A DNA stretch of 64,000 nucleotides, from NCBI RefSeq assembly GCF_027579695.1, contig NC_083571.1:47776890-47840889 (forward strand). The letters run 5' to 3'. This DNA is from Neoarius graeffei (Eukaryota; Chordata; Actinopteri; Siluriformes; Ariidae). The position numbers were made by a program, and so were the translations under genes. This document shows positions 10,732 through 22,477 of this stretch, piece by piece. The notes beneath the pieces are model-generated. The model had not been told where the DNA came from, ran no database searches, and was given only the letters and a program-made list of their open reading frames with translations. The stretch's first letter is position 1. Each line of letters begins with the position of its first letter.

Positions 10732-11407
10732 CAGTGGTACTTTTAAGTTTGTGAACCCTTTTGAATTTTCTGTATTTCTGCATAAATATGACCTAAAACA
10801 TCATCAGATTTTCACACAAGTCCTAAAAGTAGATAAAGAGAACCCAGTCAAATAAATGAGACAAAAATATTATACTTGGTCATTTATTCATTGAGGAAAA
10901 TAATCCAATATTACATATCTGTGAGTGGCAAAAGTATGTGAACCTTTGCTTTCAGTATCTGGTGTGACCCCCTTGTGCAGCAATAACTGCAAATAAACGT
11001 TTCAGGTAACTGTTGATCAGTCCTGCACACCAGCTTGGAGGAATTTTAGTCCATTCCTCCACACAGAACAGCTTCAACTCTGGGATGTTGGTGGGTTTCC
11101 TCACATGAACTGCTTGCTTCAGGTCCTTCCACAACATTTCGATTGGATTAAGGTCAGGACTTTGACTTGGCCATTCCAAAACATGAATTTTATTCTTCTT
11201 TAACCATTCTTTAGTAGAACAACTTGTGTGCTTAGGGTCGTTGTCTTGCTGCATGACCCACCTTCTCTTGAGATTCAGTTCATGGACAGATGTCCTGACA
11301 TTTTACTTTAGAATTTGCTGGTATAATTCAGAATTCATTGTTCCATCAATGATGGCAAGCCGTCCTGGCCCAGATGCAGCAAAACAGGCCCAAACCATGA
11401 TACTACC

Positions 11408-12001
11408 TACCCTGGGCCCACCCATCCTAAGCGTGACGCAACACGAGGACCTGTTGCGAGCTTAGTCTGGCCAGGCAAGCTATCTACAGCTCTTCCAAGC
11501 TCCCGAAAAATCGGGAACCAATCAACTTTGAGCATCTCCAACGGCCCTGGATAGAGGCGTGTTCAAGGCACTGACGTAGTAGAACTGCGACCGGAAGCCA
11601 TAGATTGTTTACAGAATCTATGCCGGAAGTGCTTCATTCATGCTTCCGCATCTATTACGCATAAATGCTGTATTGAAAGCATTCAACGGGAAGTTCTCAT
11701 TGAAAATGGAGCAAAGAGCAGCCCTGGAGGTATTTACTGAAAGGAAGGACATTTTCGCCTTGCTCCCGACCGGCTTCGGTAAGAGTTTAATCTACCAGTT
11801 AGCCTCGTCGCGTCGCATACGTCAGAGGAAAGAGTGATGTGATTGGTTTAAGCTTTGTCACAGCCTTTTCTGGCTTCGGCCAGTAGCAAACTGAGGCATT
11901 TCAGGGAGATGGGTCAACCACGGGCTCTGGGAAACGGTTGGCCTTAATATCTTGGCCAGACCAATAGCTCGGAGAGCTTTGACGTCGCGTTAGCCAGGCT
12001 A
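11408..12001 (+). mobile_element. 594-bp insertion carrying a RecQ-like helicase fragment, inside Tc1 copy A
   Basis: Copy B of the same Tc1 element shows the empty site, so the borders are firm. The short repeat GATACTACC lies at 11399-11407 and 12002-12010, consistent with an 8-9 bp target duplication. The ends are roughly inverted (TACCCTGGGC / GCCAGGCTA). The duplication length suggests a hAT- or P-like transposon, but the family is not assigned. Confidence 0.75.
11640..11837 (+). pseudogene. RecQ-like DNA helicase N-terminal fragment carried on a transposon
   Basis: A 65-codon frame encodes a Q-motif-like start (LKMEQRAAL) and a Walker A motif (LLPTGFGKS) followed by LIYQLA. This is the ATP-binding entry of a RecQ/DEAD-type helicase, which would unwind DNA. 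Only this first part is present, and the frame ends after SSRRIRQRKE. It is either a remnant of an element-encoded helicase or a captured host exon. It cannot form an active enzyme. Confidence 0.6.
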
Positions 12002-12754
12002 GATACTACCACCACCATGTTTCACAGATGGGATAAGGTTCTTATGCTGGAATGCAGCATTTTCCTTTCTCCAAACATAATGCTTCTCATTTAAGCCAAA
12101 AAGTTCAATTTTGGTCTCATCCGTCCACAAAACATTTTTCCAATAGCCTTCTGGCTTGTCCACATGATCTTTAGCAAACTGCAGACGAGCAGCAATGTTC
12201 TTTTTGGAGAGCAGTGGCTTTCTCCTTGCGACCCTGCCATGCACACCATTGTTGTTCAGTGTTCTCCTGATGGTGGACTCATTAACATTGACATTAGCCA
12301 ATGTGAGAGGCCTTCAGTTGCTTAGAAGTTACCCTGGGGTCCTTTGTGACCTTGCCGACTATTACACGCCTTGCTCTTGGAGTGATCTTTGTTGGTCAAC
12401 CACTCCTGGTGAGGGTAACAATGGTCTTGAATTTGTACACATTCTGTCTGACTGTGGATTGGTGGAGTCCAAACTCTTTAGAGATGGTTTTGTAACCTTT
12501 TCCAGCCTGATAAGCATCAACAACACTTTTTCTGAGGTCCTCAGAAATCTCCTTTGTTCATGCCATGATACACTTCCACAAACGTGTTGTGAAGATCAGA
12601 TTTTGATAGAGCCCTGTTCTTTATATAAAACAGGGTGCCCACTCACACCTGATTGTCATCCCATTGATTGAAAACACCTGACTCTAATTTCACCTTCAAA
12701 TGAACTGCTTATCCTAGAGGTAAACATTTGATATGTCATCTATGTTCTGTTCTG

Positions 12755-12850
12755 AATAAAATATGGAATTTTGAAACTTCCACATTATTGCATTCCATTT
12801 TTATTTACAATTTGTACTTTGTCCCAACTTTTTTGGAATTGGGGTTGTAA
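12755..12850. mobile_element. Short Tc1-type terminal fragment within copy A
   Basis: The run ending TTTTTTGGAATTGGGGTTG is the same terminus found at 56602-56623. It sits between two copies of a roughly 100-bp piece of copy A, so it arrived with a local duplication. Confidence 0.55.
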
Positions 12851-13155
12851 AACAGGGTGCCCACTCACACCTGACTGTCATCCCATTGATTGAAAACACC
12901 TGACTCTAATTTCACCTTCAAATTAACTGCTAATCCTAGAGGTTCACATACTTTTGCCGCTCACAGATATGTAATATTGGATCATTTTTCTCAATAAATA
13001 AATGACCAAGTATAATATTTTTGTCTCATTTGTTTAACTGGGTTCTCTTTATCTACTTTTAGGACTTGTGTGAAAATCTGATGATGTTTTAGGTCATATT
13101 TCTGCAGAAATATAGAAAATTCTAAAGGGTTCACAAACTTTCAAGCACCACTTTA

Positions 13156-13682
13156 TGTAGAATATTCACCTGTTAAGAATGTCTCTCAAGGGAATAAAGC
13201 TGAGTGAATTTTGCTTGTTCTCAGTAGGCACAAGCGATTCTTGTTTAATTTGTGATTGCTGTTGTTTCTGTTGTTAAGTGAAAGATTACTTCAGCCTGTC
13301 TTACAGTTCAATGTGAAAATATGAATTGTCACTAATAATGACATATTGATAATGATTAAAACTTTTTTTGTGATTGTATTGCAGATCTATGGACCTTACT
13401 TTACTTGAATGTTACACTGAAAAAAAAATAAGTTTGGACTACCTCTGAAGCAGAGATATAAAATATTCTAAATGTTAATGCAAGAAAAAGAAGTGCATAA
13501 TAATTTGAAATTTCAGAGGATTCTTTTTTTTTTTTTTTGTAATATGGTCTGCTTTAACTGAATTCAACATTTGTATGATGGTAATTTGTGCTACAGAACA
13601 CTGAACATAGAACATGGACTACCCCTAGTGGTAGAAAACAGGTTACAACCCAACTCTTTTCCAGTTACACTGTATAGTAGAG
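13156..13682. other. Intergenic, nothing recognised
   Basis: AT-rich sequence with a poly-T tract near 13525. No gene or named repeat was identified. Confidence 0.4.
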
Positions 13683-14423
13683 CAAGGGTTCTCAACCTTT
13701 TCTGCTTCGAGGCCCATCTATTCATACTTGTAACTTGTCGGGGCCCATTAAAAAAGATCCTCAATTATTTTGGCTCATCTATTATATTAGAATCTAATAA
13801 CCTATTGTAACATGTATTAAGGGAATGCAACATCACTCCCTGTTACAGATGGAAGCCCAGGAATTAAATAAATGCAATAAAAACAAACTGTTTTGAATTG
13901 TAGGTATTGTATTTAAAACTGTATGGATGTGCCAAAAGTCAAACCATGCGTGCAGGGCATTCTCAGTCAAAAGGGATTAATGATCCAAAAGTGGAGTCTG
14001 GTCCATTAACACAAGAACTTATTGCCATGTTTGTGTACAGAAAACAAGCAAGTTATTAAAACCAATAAGTACACTCAAAAGAAGTGGATATAGAAACCAC
14101 TCAATGGGATTAGATCCTTACACACTAACAAATAAGGATTTTTCCTATGAAATAAAAATTTACTCGATAAATTTGACATTAGTAGAATACATTTTGATCC
14201 TATTGTAGCTGTAACTAAATGCAAAGACAATAGTTATGCATACTATTAATTAACTTAATGTGAAGATCATTAACAGATAATCAACAGATTTAAGATTTTT
14301 TTTAAGATTGTGTATATTTCTAGTCTTTTGTATTTGTAATTATTTGTATCTGTACATGCACAACCCCACCACCTCTGCTGATCAACTTATCATGTTTAAA
14401 TAAAGTCATTCATTCATTATGAG

Positions 14424-14612
14424 TTGGAAAATTATCCATCCATTGAGTTCCCCGACATCTCAAACTACCTGGTGCTGCAGACATTGTTCTACACAGACAC
14501 ACAGATGAAAACCTGGAAGAGCATGGAGGCGTACAACTTTTCATATGTGGCTGGGTTAAAGATCTGGGTATCAGGACGCTACAAGATAAATCATGGATCA
14601 TTTTTGCCCAGG
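14424..14612 (+). pseudogene. Transposon-derived exon, tentatively from a SWIM/YqaJ-type element gene
   Basis: The frame holds YPSIEFPDISNYLVLQT and MKTWKSMEAYNFSYVAGL and runs into an apparent splice donor (CCCAG|GTAAGG at 14612). From memory this resembles the N-terminal block of multicopy fish proteins that go on to a SWIM zinc finger and a YqaJ-type nuclease. Only the one exon is visible here. The identification is a recollection of family pattern, not a search. Confidence 0.35.
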
Positions 14613-15201
14613 TAAGGAGGAATTTCTGGGCTTTTTGTACACGTCTTTGTGATCGTTGTTAGGATGCAATAAATTTTAGTATCAGGTGTAAACAAACCAC
14701 AGCCACTCGATTCTCAATCCTTTCTGCTCTTCTCTTCCAGCAGGCATCACAGATCTATGTAATTTACCTACAAATATATTTATTTATTCAGCCCGCTGTG
14801 CTGTGTGTGTGTGTGTGTGTGTGTGTTAGTTAAATGTAGAAGAGGAAATGTAGAAGAGGAATGTGATAAAATAAATGCTTCTTCTTCTTAATTTACCTAC
14901 AAATGTATTTATTCCACTTGAAAAGTGTTCGGCGAACCAGCTACTGGATTTGGGATGCTACGACATCCTGAACTATTTAGTATTTGGTTTCAAACTTGAT
15001 AAAAATTCATAGCCCACTAATGGACCGCAGCCCAGTGGTTGAGAAACATTGGCCTAGAGCAGGGGTTCTCAACCTTTTGCAACCTGGGCCCCACCAAAGC
15101 TGGTTCATTGCAGTTGGGGGCCCCTCTTCTCGCCCCGCCCCCACCCCCGCAACACACTCACCCGCAGTGACGCCACCCGACCTACAACACCTTATATTGA
15201 C

Positions 15202-15275
<74 letters not shown>

Positions 15276-15561
15276 CCCTGGGCTAGATTATTATTATTAT
15301 TATTATTATTATCATTATTTTTATTATTATTATTATTAGTAGTAGTAGTAGCAGTAGCAGCAGTAGTAGCATTATCCATTCCATAGAAATACATAGGCCT
15401 ATTATCATTATTAGGCTATTGTTATAATTGGCAGTAGCACCACATTTCTAATCTGCTTTCGGGCATTATTATTATTATTATTATTGCCTATTATCATTAC
15501 TAAGCTGTTGGCAGTAGTACAAGACTTATGTTCTTTCAGGCATTATTATTATTATTAGGCC

Positions 15562-15607
<46 letters not shown>

Positions 15608-15663
15608 GCTGTTGTTGGTTGTTGATATTATTATTATTATTATGCTATTATTATTAATAGGCA

Positions 15664-15696
<33 letters not shown>

Positions 15697-15710
15697 GTGT
15701 TTTTATTAGG
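15202..15710. repeat. GATA and TTA/TAG microsatellites
   Basis: GATA runs at about 15202-15274. ATT/TTA repeats with short breaks continue to about 15710. Confidence 0.85.
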
Positions 15711-15817
15711 TATTTTATTAGGCTTATCATTAGCTGGCTATTGATATCATTGGGAATTGGGACCAGGCGTGAATTTAGGTTTTACTTTTTACTGTGCCTT
15801 TGTGATCTGCATTTGCG

Positions 15818-16320
15818 TTAATGCGAGACCTGAGCCTGCTTTGCCTTACAAAGATCCTCGATTCTTGGCGAAATGTTTGACAAGCACAGTCTCAAGTCAT
15901 CCTCAATTTGCGCACGATTGCGATATTTCGTTTTAAGCGCAGTCATTTTTGAAAATCCTGCCTCACACAAGTAGGTCGATGCGAATGGGATGAGCAGTTT
16001 CAAGGCTACGTCACACAGTTGCGGGTACTCCTGCATCAATGCTGCCCAGAATGTCGAAAGAGGGCATGAGGTGAAGACTGCCTTAAGTCTACTGTCACTC
16101 TTCAGCTCAATAAGCTGTTCCTGCATGTCAACTGGAAGTTCGTCAGCAGTACACACAAATGGATCTCGAACCCACGCAAAAGAGCGATAATCCTCTGTGA
16201 AGTATGCCGCAAACTGTTTTCTCAATTACCGACAGGTGCTCTGACGCTGCTTGAAAGACAGATGAGAAATCGTGGGAAGTGCCTGCATTACTGATAAAGT
16301 CTGCAAGGCTTGGGAACATA
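15818..16320 (-). pseudogene. hAT transposase C-terminal (dimerisation) remnant
   Basis: The minus strand encodes FVCTADELPVDMQEQLIEL, STFWAALMQEYPQLCDVAL, LIPFASTYLCEAGFSKM and LKTKYRNR. This is the hAT C-terminal dimerisation region of the ZBED5/SCAND3-like type. An upstream piece (SVFQAASEHLSVIEK) is in another frame, so the copy has at least one frameshift and lacks the N-terminal catalytic part. Confidence 0.82.
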
Positions 16321-17081
16321 TCACAGTTCCCCCGACTGATGCGGCCACACACACAAGATTTTATGATAGATTGTTGATCGATTTTATAATAGTATTGATT
16401 TGTATGTAATAGTCCAATGTCCTGCATTTTGACATGGGTAAATGTGTTGCATCTGCTTAGCTACTATAGCCTGTTAGCCCCAGATTTTTTTTTTCCTCCA
16501 TACATGAAGCCTACTCGCGACCCCCCTGGAGTACCTCCGCGCCCCACCAGGGGGGCGCGCCCCCCCCGGTTGAGAACCACTGGCCTAGAGGATTCAACCA
16601 ACAAGAGGTGGTGGGAGTGGTGCAGCAAGGAACAAGCCAGGCAGCGAGTGAAGATGCAGGCAACAAACAGTGCAGCAAAACAACAGTGAGTCGGCAAATC
16701 AGCAATGAGCACAATGCATGCCCAACTGGCAGTAGACGTGAACTCAAGCCCATGATCCCAATCAAGCAGCAGTTCATCACTCGAGGCAAGGGAACTAATG
16801 CAGCACAATCATCCAAATGCTCCGTTTGATAGAACGAACCCTGCACCAAAACATCAGAGAACAGCAAACTAAACAACCAATGGTGCAGCAACCGGTGGAA
16901 GGGGCATAACCTGAAGTAGTAAAGGCAGGCGTTGCTCAGCTACTGGATTTGGGACACTACGACATCCTGAACTATTTAGTATTTGGCTTCAAACTTGGAA
17001 AAAAATTTGCAGCCCACTCGATGGTGCTTCGTGGCCCACTAATGGGCCACAGCCCAGTGGTTGAGAAACACTGTAGTAGAC

Positions 17082-17609
17082 TATATGAAACTACTGTTTA
17101 ATACACACTTGACACAAAAACTACATTAAACTAGACTAAGAAGTCAACAATTGTGTAGTGAACCCTTGTTAAATGAACATGGCAAAACGGTGCAGTGAAT
17201 TTGTCCTGCTAAGCCTAATTCTGATTGAAAACAATCGTTTGCCATGTTGGCTGATGATGTTGCTAATACTACCACAGTAACTGCTTCGAACTACAGTAGG
17301 GAGTGGAATCTTGAGCAAGGCCTTCTCTACTCCAGGAGCACTATGCCATATACCTCCTTGTTGTACGTTGGTCTGGATAAGCGTGTCTGCTAAATGCCTG
17401 TAATGTAAATCTCAAATTGACACAGGTAAGGTAATGAATATTAATGAGCGAGCAGAAAACTGACCTGTGATTGGCTGGTTAATCCTAGCAAGTGTAATGT
17501 GAATCTAAAAATTCATGCTGTTTATTACAGTATGTTTTACATTTCATAATGCATATAAAGAAATGTATGAATAAATAAAGTGATTATTTTGAGGTGTAAT
17601 CATTACAGA
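17082..17609. other. Intergenic, repeat scraps only
   Basis: Contains the reversed fish repeat stretch (GGTCTGGATAAGCGTGTCTG, near 17370). No coding region recognised. Confidence 0.4.
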
Positions 17610-18474
17610 CAGGGTTCCTACACATTTTCCATTTCAAAATTCCATACTTTTCCATACTCAAATTTCCAGACTTCACGGTACATTTTTCAGACCATATTTG
17701 ACACCAGAGAACAAATAACCAGATGTTTATTATTTAAATAAATTATTTTAAAATCTACCTGTTAATATGTTTGCTACATTGTGAGCATGTAAGCTCGTAT
17801 GCTGTCAAATATTTGCTAGAAGCAAGCAAGTATTTGCTGAGATTATGTTCTTTCATAGGGCCCAAAATTTCTAGTGGCTCCCTGTGGTAAGGCCCTGTAG
17901 CTCATACAAATAAATTAAAACGAAACTCAGACAAGTTGAATGTACAGCATTTTATTCAAGCTGCAATGCCAAAACAATGCAGTGTTATTCTGTTTTCGCC
18001 ATGTGAATTTGAAAAACTAAACTGATCCCTTCTTCCTGTAACAGTAACGGGGGATGTTGATGTACAACTCATCAAAAGAAAAGGGAACAGAAGTTCGCTG
18101 ACTTTGCTTCACTGAATATTAGAGGGAGGAAAACTGTTTACTGTAAACACTGTTTACCACACTGTTCAACACAGAACTATAAATGAAGTAAAGTAATAAT
18201 TAACAATCAGATGTTAAAAAAATGCATTTTGAAAACTTAACAGAACTGAGAATAAAATGTAAAATCATTGGTCACAAAAAGTTTAGAACACTCCCCCTTT
18301 GTCTTTTCATGTCTTTCCATCTGTCATAAGCACATACACACCATCATTCAAATACATGCAACCACGCACACACAAGTAATGGAAAAACAGGAAACCAGTT
18401 GCATCCTGCTGCAAAGACTGTTTGAGTGACAGAGACATCCATACACACATGTTCAAATATTAAGATAAAACATG

Positions 18475-18508
<34 letters not shown>

Positions 18509-18985
18509 TATTTGCCATCGTTCATGCCTGGGGCAACCCCACAACATTGGCAAAATTTGCCAGCTCTCTGAAAACTTGCAATTACCCATTCTTACATTTG
18601 TAGAGTTGCAATGTGTGTTCACATGTGTTTTTCTATTCTTTTTTCTTTTTTGCAGAGGTATGTAACCCAACGTGCTCACGTCAGATAGTTTTCTGATGGC
18701 ATCAAACTCACAGTGATTAGAACATTTTGGCTTCATTTTAAATTTTAGATAAGAAAGTAGTGGCACTAGTCTGGAAACAGAAATATTTGGTTATTTTACA
18801 GTTTATGTACCACTGGAACGAGGGTTAACCCTAACTCCTAACCCTAGATTTCTGAATATGTGATACGGTAAACTGTAAAGCATCCAAATATTTTCCCATA
18901 CTCTATTTTAATTTCCCATACTTATCCAGACTTGGAAATGACTAAATTCAAATTCCATACTTTTCCATACTGCATAGGAACCCTG
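17610..18985. mobile_element. hAT-like element defined by terminal inverted repeats
   Basis: The left end CAGGGTTCCTACAC and right end ATAGGAACCCTG are inverted. Both ends carry the same CCATACTTTTCCATAC sequence. A clean target duplication is not visible. A CA microsatellite lies at about 18478-18506. No transposase is seen. Confidence 0.6.
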
Positions 18986-19027
18986 TATAGAGTATCACTG
19001 ATGTATTCATAAAGAACAAGGAGATAT

Positions 19028-21850
19028 AGGCAAGGCAAGTTTATTTATATAGCGCATTTCATACACAGGTGGCAGTTCAATGTGCTTTACAGAGGTAAAA
19101 GCAAAACAGTAAACAATAGAAAATAAAATTACATAAAATAAAGGGGGAAGAAGAGAGAAAGTTCAGTAAAAACAGCAGAATAAAATGGAATAAAAGTTAA
19201 GTAAAGTTTAAGACATGCAAAGACTGTAAAAGTTATGTAAAGTTTAAAACATGTAAAGATGATGATATTTATCAATTAGCAGAAAGCATCTGAAAACAGC
19301 TTGGTCTTTAATCTAGATTTGAAGCTGCCAACAGCAGGAGCATTTTTGATGTCCTCTGGGAGTTGGTTCCATAGCTGTACTGCATAGTAGCTAAAAGCTG
19401 CTTCACCACACTTTGTTTTAACAACAGGTTTTACCAGTAAATTTTGCTGCTGCGATCTGGTAGATCTGATTGGGTTAGGCTGCTGCAACATATCAGAGAG
19501 GTAATTGGGCCCTGTACCATTTAGAGATTTGTACACCAGCAGCAATGCTTTAAAGTCAATTCTGTAGCTTACTGGAAGCCAGTGAAGGGACCTTAGAATT
19601 GGAGTAATGTGCTCTGTTCTTTTTGTTCGTGTGAGAACCCTAGCTGCTGCATTTTGAACCAGCTGAAGTCGTTTGATGGTCTTTTTTGGCAGGCCTGTGA
19701 AAAGGCCATTGCAGTAATCAACCCTACTAGAGATGAAGGCATGTATAAGTTTTTCCAGATCATTTTTTGACATAAGTCCTCTTAGTTTGGAAATGTTTTT
19801 TAGGTGATAAAATGACAATTTAGTGATTGCTTTCATGTGACTGTCAAAGTTTAGCTCGCTGTCAATGAAAACACCAAGATTTTTAACTATATCTTTTGTT
19901 TTAATCCCCTTTGTGTCAAGAATAGCTGGAGAAAATTTTGAGACATCCAGTTGTTGATTTGGTCGATACACTGGTAGAGACATTCAAGGGGGGCATAATC
20001 ATTAGGTGATAGAGCAAAATAAATTTGGGTGTCATCTGCATAGCAGTGATACAAAATTGAGTTGTTCTTGATAATTTGTCCAAGTGGGAGCATATAAAGG
20101 TTTAATAGTAATGGTCCAAGGATCGACCCCTGGGGGACACCGCAGGTCAAGGACATTGATGTTGAGGTACAATTTCCCATGGTAACAAAGAAGCTTCTAT
20201 CTTTTAAGTATGATTTTAACCAATTGATAACTTTACCAGTCAACCCAACCCAGTGTTCAAGTCGATATAGCAGTATGTTGTGATCAACAGTATCAAAAGC
20301 TGCACTGAGGTCCAGTAACACCAGGACCGATGTTTTGCCTGCATCAGTATTAAGAGGTATGTCATTTATAACTTTAATCAGTGCTGTTTCAGTGCTATGA
20401 TTGGCACGAAATCCTGACTGAAAGTTATTAAAACAGCTGTTTGATATCAAGAAGGCAATTAATTGATTGAAGACAATTTTTTCAAGGATTTTCCCGATGA
20501 ATGGTAGATTCGATATTGGCCTGTAGTTGTTCAATACTGAAGCATCTAAATTATTCTTTTTAAGTAGGAGCTTTACGATGGCTTTTTTCAGGGATGCAGG
20601 AAAAATGCCAGTCTCTAGGGATGTATTTATGATCTGAAGCACATCTGTAATTATAAGGTGAAGAACAGACTTAAAAAAGTTGGTGGGCAGAATGTTCAAT
20701 TCATATGTTGAGGAACTGAGATTTTGTACAGTTTTTTCAAGAGTCTAATAATCAATCAAACAAAATTCTGACATTGTGTTGAAATTGTCTGTCTGTGTCA
20801 CTGGTGATTGCAGCTTTTCAGTTATTTGCAACTGAGATATATTATGAGCAATATTCTGCCGTATTTTATCAATTTTACCTTTGAAGAAGGATGCAAATTC
20901 ATTGCATTTATTAACTGAGAGAAGTTCAGGTGCTAATTGTGGTGGGGGAATAGTTAGCTTCTCTACTGTTGAAAATAGCACACGGGCATTGTTCATATTC
21001 CTGTTGATGTTGGAGAAGAAAGACTGTCTTGCTTTACCAATTTCATAATTATATTTACAAAGCATCTCTTTATGGATTTGATAATGGATGTGAAGTTTAG
21101 ATTTGTGCCATTTTCTTTCAGTCTTCCTACATTCTCTCTTTAGCAATTTAACAGCTGGGTATTGCTTCCATGGTGCTTTCTGCTTGTCATTGACTCTTTT
21201 GATTTTGAATGGAGCAATATCATCCATAATTTGGGTCATATTTAAATTAAAAATTTCCAGTAAGTCATCTACAGAGTCTGACATTTTAGTTGAGATCCGA
21301 GAGAGCGCTTGCTCAAAGAGAACACGTGTTGTCGTTTATGACTCTCCTACCCATAGTCGTTGAGCTGTTCTGAATGTGAGGGGACATAGAAACATCAGAG
21401 AAAACACAGAAATGATCAGATAAGGCGAGGTCAACAACAGTAGTAGAAACAGTAAGACCCTTTGCGATAACGAGGTCAAGGGTATGACCACGAGAGTGGG
21501 TCAGCCCCTGTACATGTTGTACTAGGTTGAAGTTGTCAATAAGTGCAAGTAGTTCTCTGGCATAAGTGTTTTCAGGATTATCTACATGCAAGTTAAAATC
21601 CCCAGATATAATAAGACAGTCAAACTCTAAGCAAATGACTGACAACAATTCACCAAACTCTTCCAGAAAAACTTTGGCTGAATGTCTCGGAGGCCTGTAA
21701 ATAGTTAATAACAATATGTTAGGAGAGCATGTAACAAGTGCACATAAGTGTTCAAAGGATGTAAAATCACCAAGTGAGGACTGGATATAATATAGACTAT
21801 TATTGTAAAGTTCTCCAGAGAAAAATGGATAGTTAACCATCATCATCAGA
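19028..21850 (-). mobile_element. L2-clade LINE, 5'-truncated (endonuclease plus reverse transcriptase)
   Basis: Reading on the minus strand, 21313-21846 is the end of an APE-type endonuclease (ISGDFNLHVDNPENTY, LALSDHFCVF). 20745-21284 is the linker. 19887-20699 is the RT core (YRPISNLPFIGKILEK, FDTVDHNILLYRLE, CGVPQGSILGPLL, catalytic YADDTQIYF). 19276-19983 is the C-terminal part (NLGVFIDSELNF, RLQLVQNAAARVLT, LHWLPVSYRIDFKALLLVYK). Frame changes join these pieces, so the copy is inactive. The 3' end at 19028 carries the GCAAGTTTATTTATATAGCG terminal motif of fish L2-type LINEs. Confidence 0.88.
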
Positions 21851-22011
21851 CCTACTACCTCGTTTCTAGAGAAGGCTAGTTATTAGCTTTCAGTTAGCTT
21901 CTAGAACATTTTGCAGATGTTCAAAGGTATCAGAAGAAGACTAATGAAATGTGGATGAGACAATGATAACCACAATATAGATCTGAATTAATGCACTTTG
22001 GGCTGTGTTTT

Positions 22012-22300
22012 ATCCATCCATTATCTGTAGCTGCTTATCCTGTTCTACAGGGTCGCAGGCAAGCTGGATACTATCCCAGCTGACTATGGGCAGGGTACAC
22101 CCTGGACAAGTCGCCAGATCATCGCAGGACTGACACATAGACACAAACAACCATTTACACACCTTCACATTCACACCTACGGTCAATTTAGAGCCACCAA
22201 TTAACCGAACGTGCAAGTCTTTGGACTGTGGGGGAAACCAGAGCATCCGGAGGAAACCCACACAGACATGGGGAGAACATGCAAACTCCACACAGAAAGA
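22012..22300 (-). mobile_element. tRNA-derived SINE copy 2, first half (split by Penelope-like insertion)
   Basis: It matches the body of the SINE at 6083-6452 from the tail inward to CTCCACACAGAAAG, where the Penelope-like element begins. The rest resumes at 25133. Confidence 0.8.
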
Positions 22301-22477
22301 TGTCTGTGAAGATTCTCAGTCATCCAGGTCATAGTAACTGTGGGTGGTAAAAGATAGCAACTGGACTTGCTTGAAGATTCTTGAAGATGTTTCACCTCTC
22401 ATCCGAAAGGCTTCTTCAGTTCTGTCTGATTAGTAGGGAGTATCAGGTATTTATCCTCTCATAGATGTAAAGCTCAT

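Larger units (their letters stand above)
10732..13153 (-). mobile_element. Tc1-like transposon copy A, interrupted
   Basis: The ends are CAGTGGTAC… (after TA at 10730-10731) and …GCACCACTT (before TA). Transposase pieces lie on the minus strand: the C-terminal part 10952-11254 ([24 protein letters not shown]) and a middle part 11999-12301 ([12 protein letters not shown]). They are separated by the insertion at 11408-12001. A second disturbance at about 12660-12960 has a duplicated stretch (AACAGGGTGCCCACTCACAC twice) around a foreign Tc1 end. Compare the uninterrupted copy B at 36336-37949. Confidence 0.88.
15060..16582 (-). mobile_element. Inner hAT element with exact 8-bp duplication
   Basis: The ends are CAGGGGTTCTCAACC… and …GGTTGAGAACCACTG, flanked by GCCTAGAG at 15052-15059 and 16583-16590. 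It contains a transposase C-terminal remnant on the minus strand. Large GATA (about 15202-15274) and TTA (15289-15710) microsatellites replace much of its middle. Confidence 0.85.
13683..17073. mobile_element. hAT element with nested insertions
   Basis: The ends CAAGGGTTCTCAACC… and …GGTTGAGAAACACTG are imperfect hAT inverted repeats. The flanks TAGTAGAG (13675-13682) and TAGTAGAC (17074-17081) match at 7 of 8 bases. A second hAT lies inside at 15060-16582. A second right-end-like segment at about 14930-15050 repeats 16940-17073, so the internal structure is composite. Confidence 0.7.

Noticed and set aside
12195-12671. 158-codon plus-strand frame over the Tc1 region
   Set aside because: It is the reverse-strand shadow of the Tc1 transposase; the minus strand carries the recognisable protein.
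15528-15821. Leucine/isoleucine-rich 97-codon frame
   Set aside because: It is produced by TTA/ATT microsatellite repeats and has no independent support.
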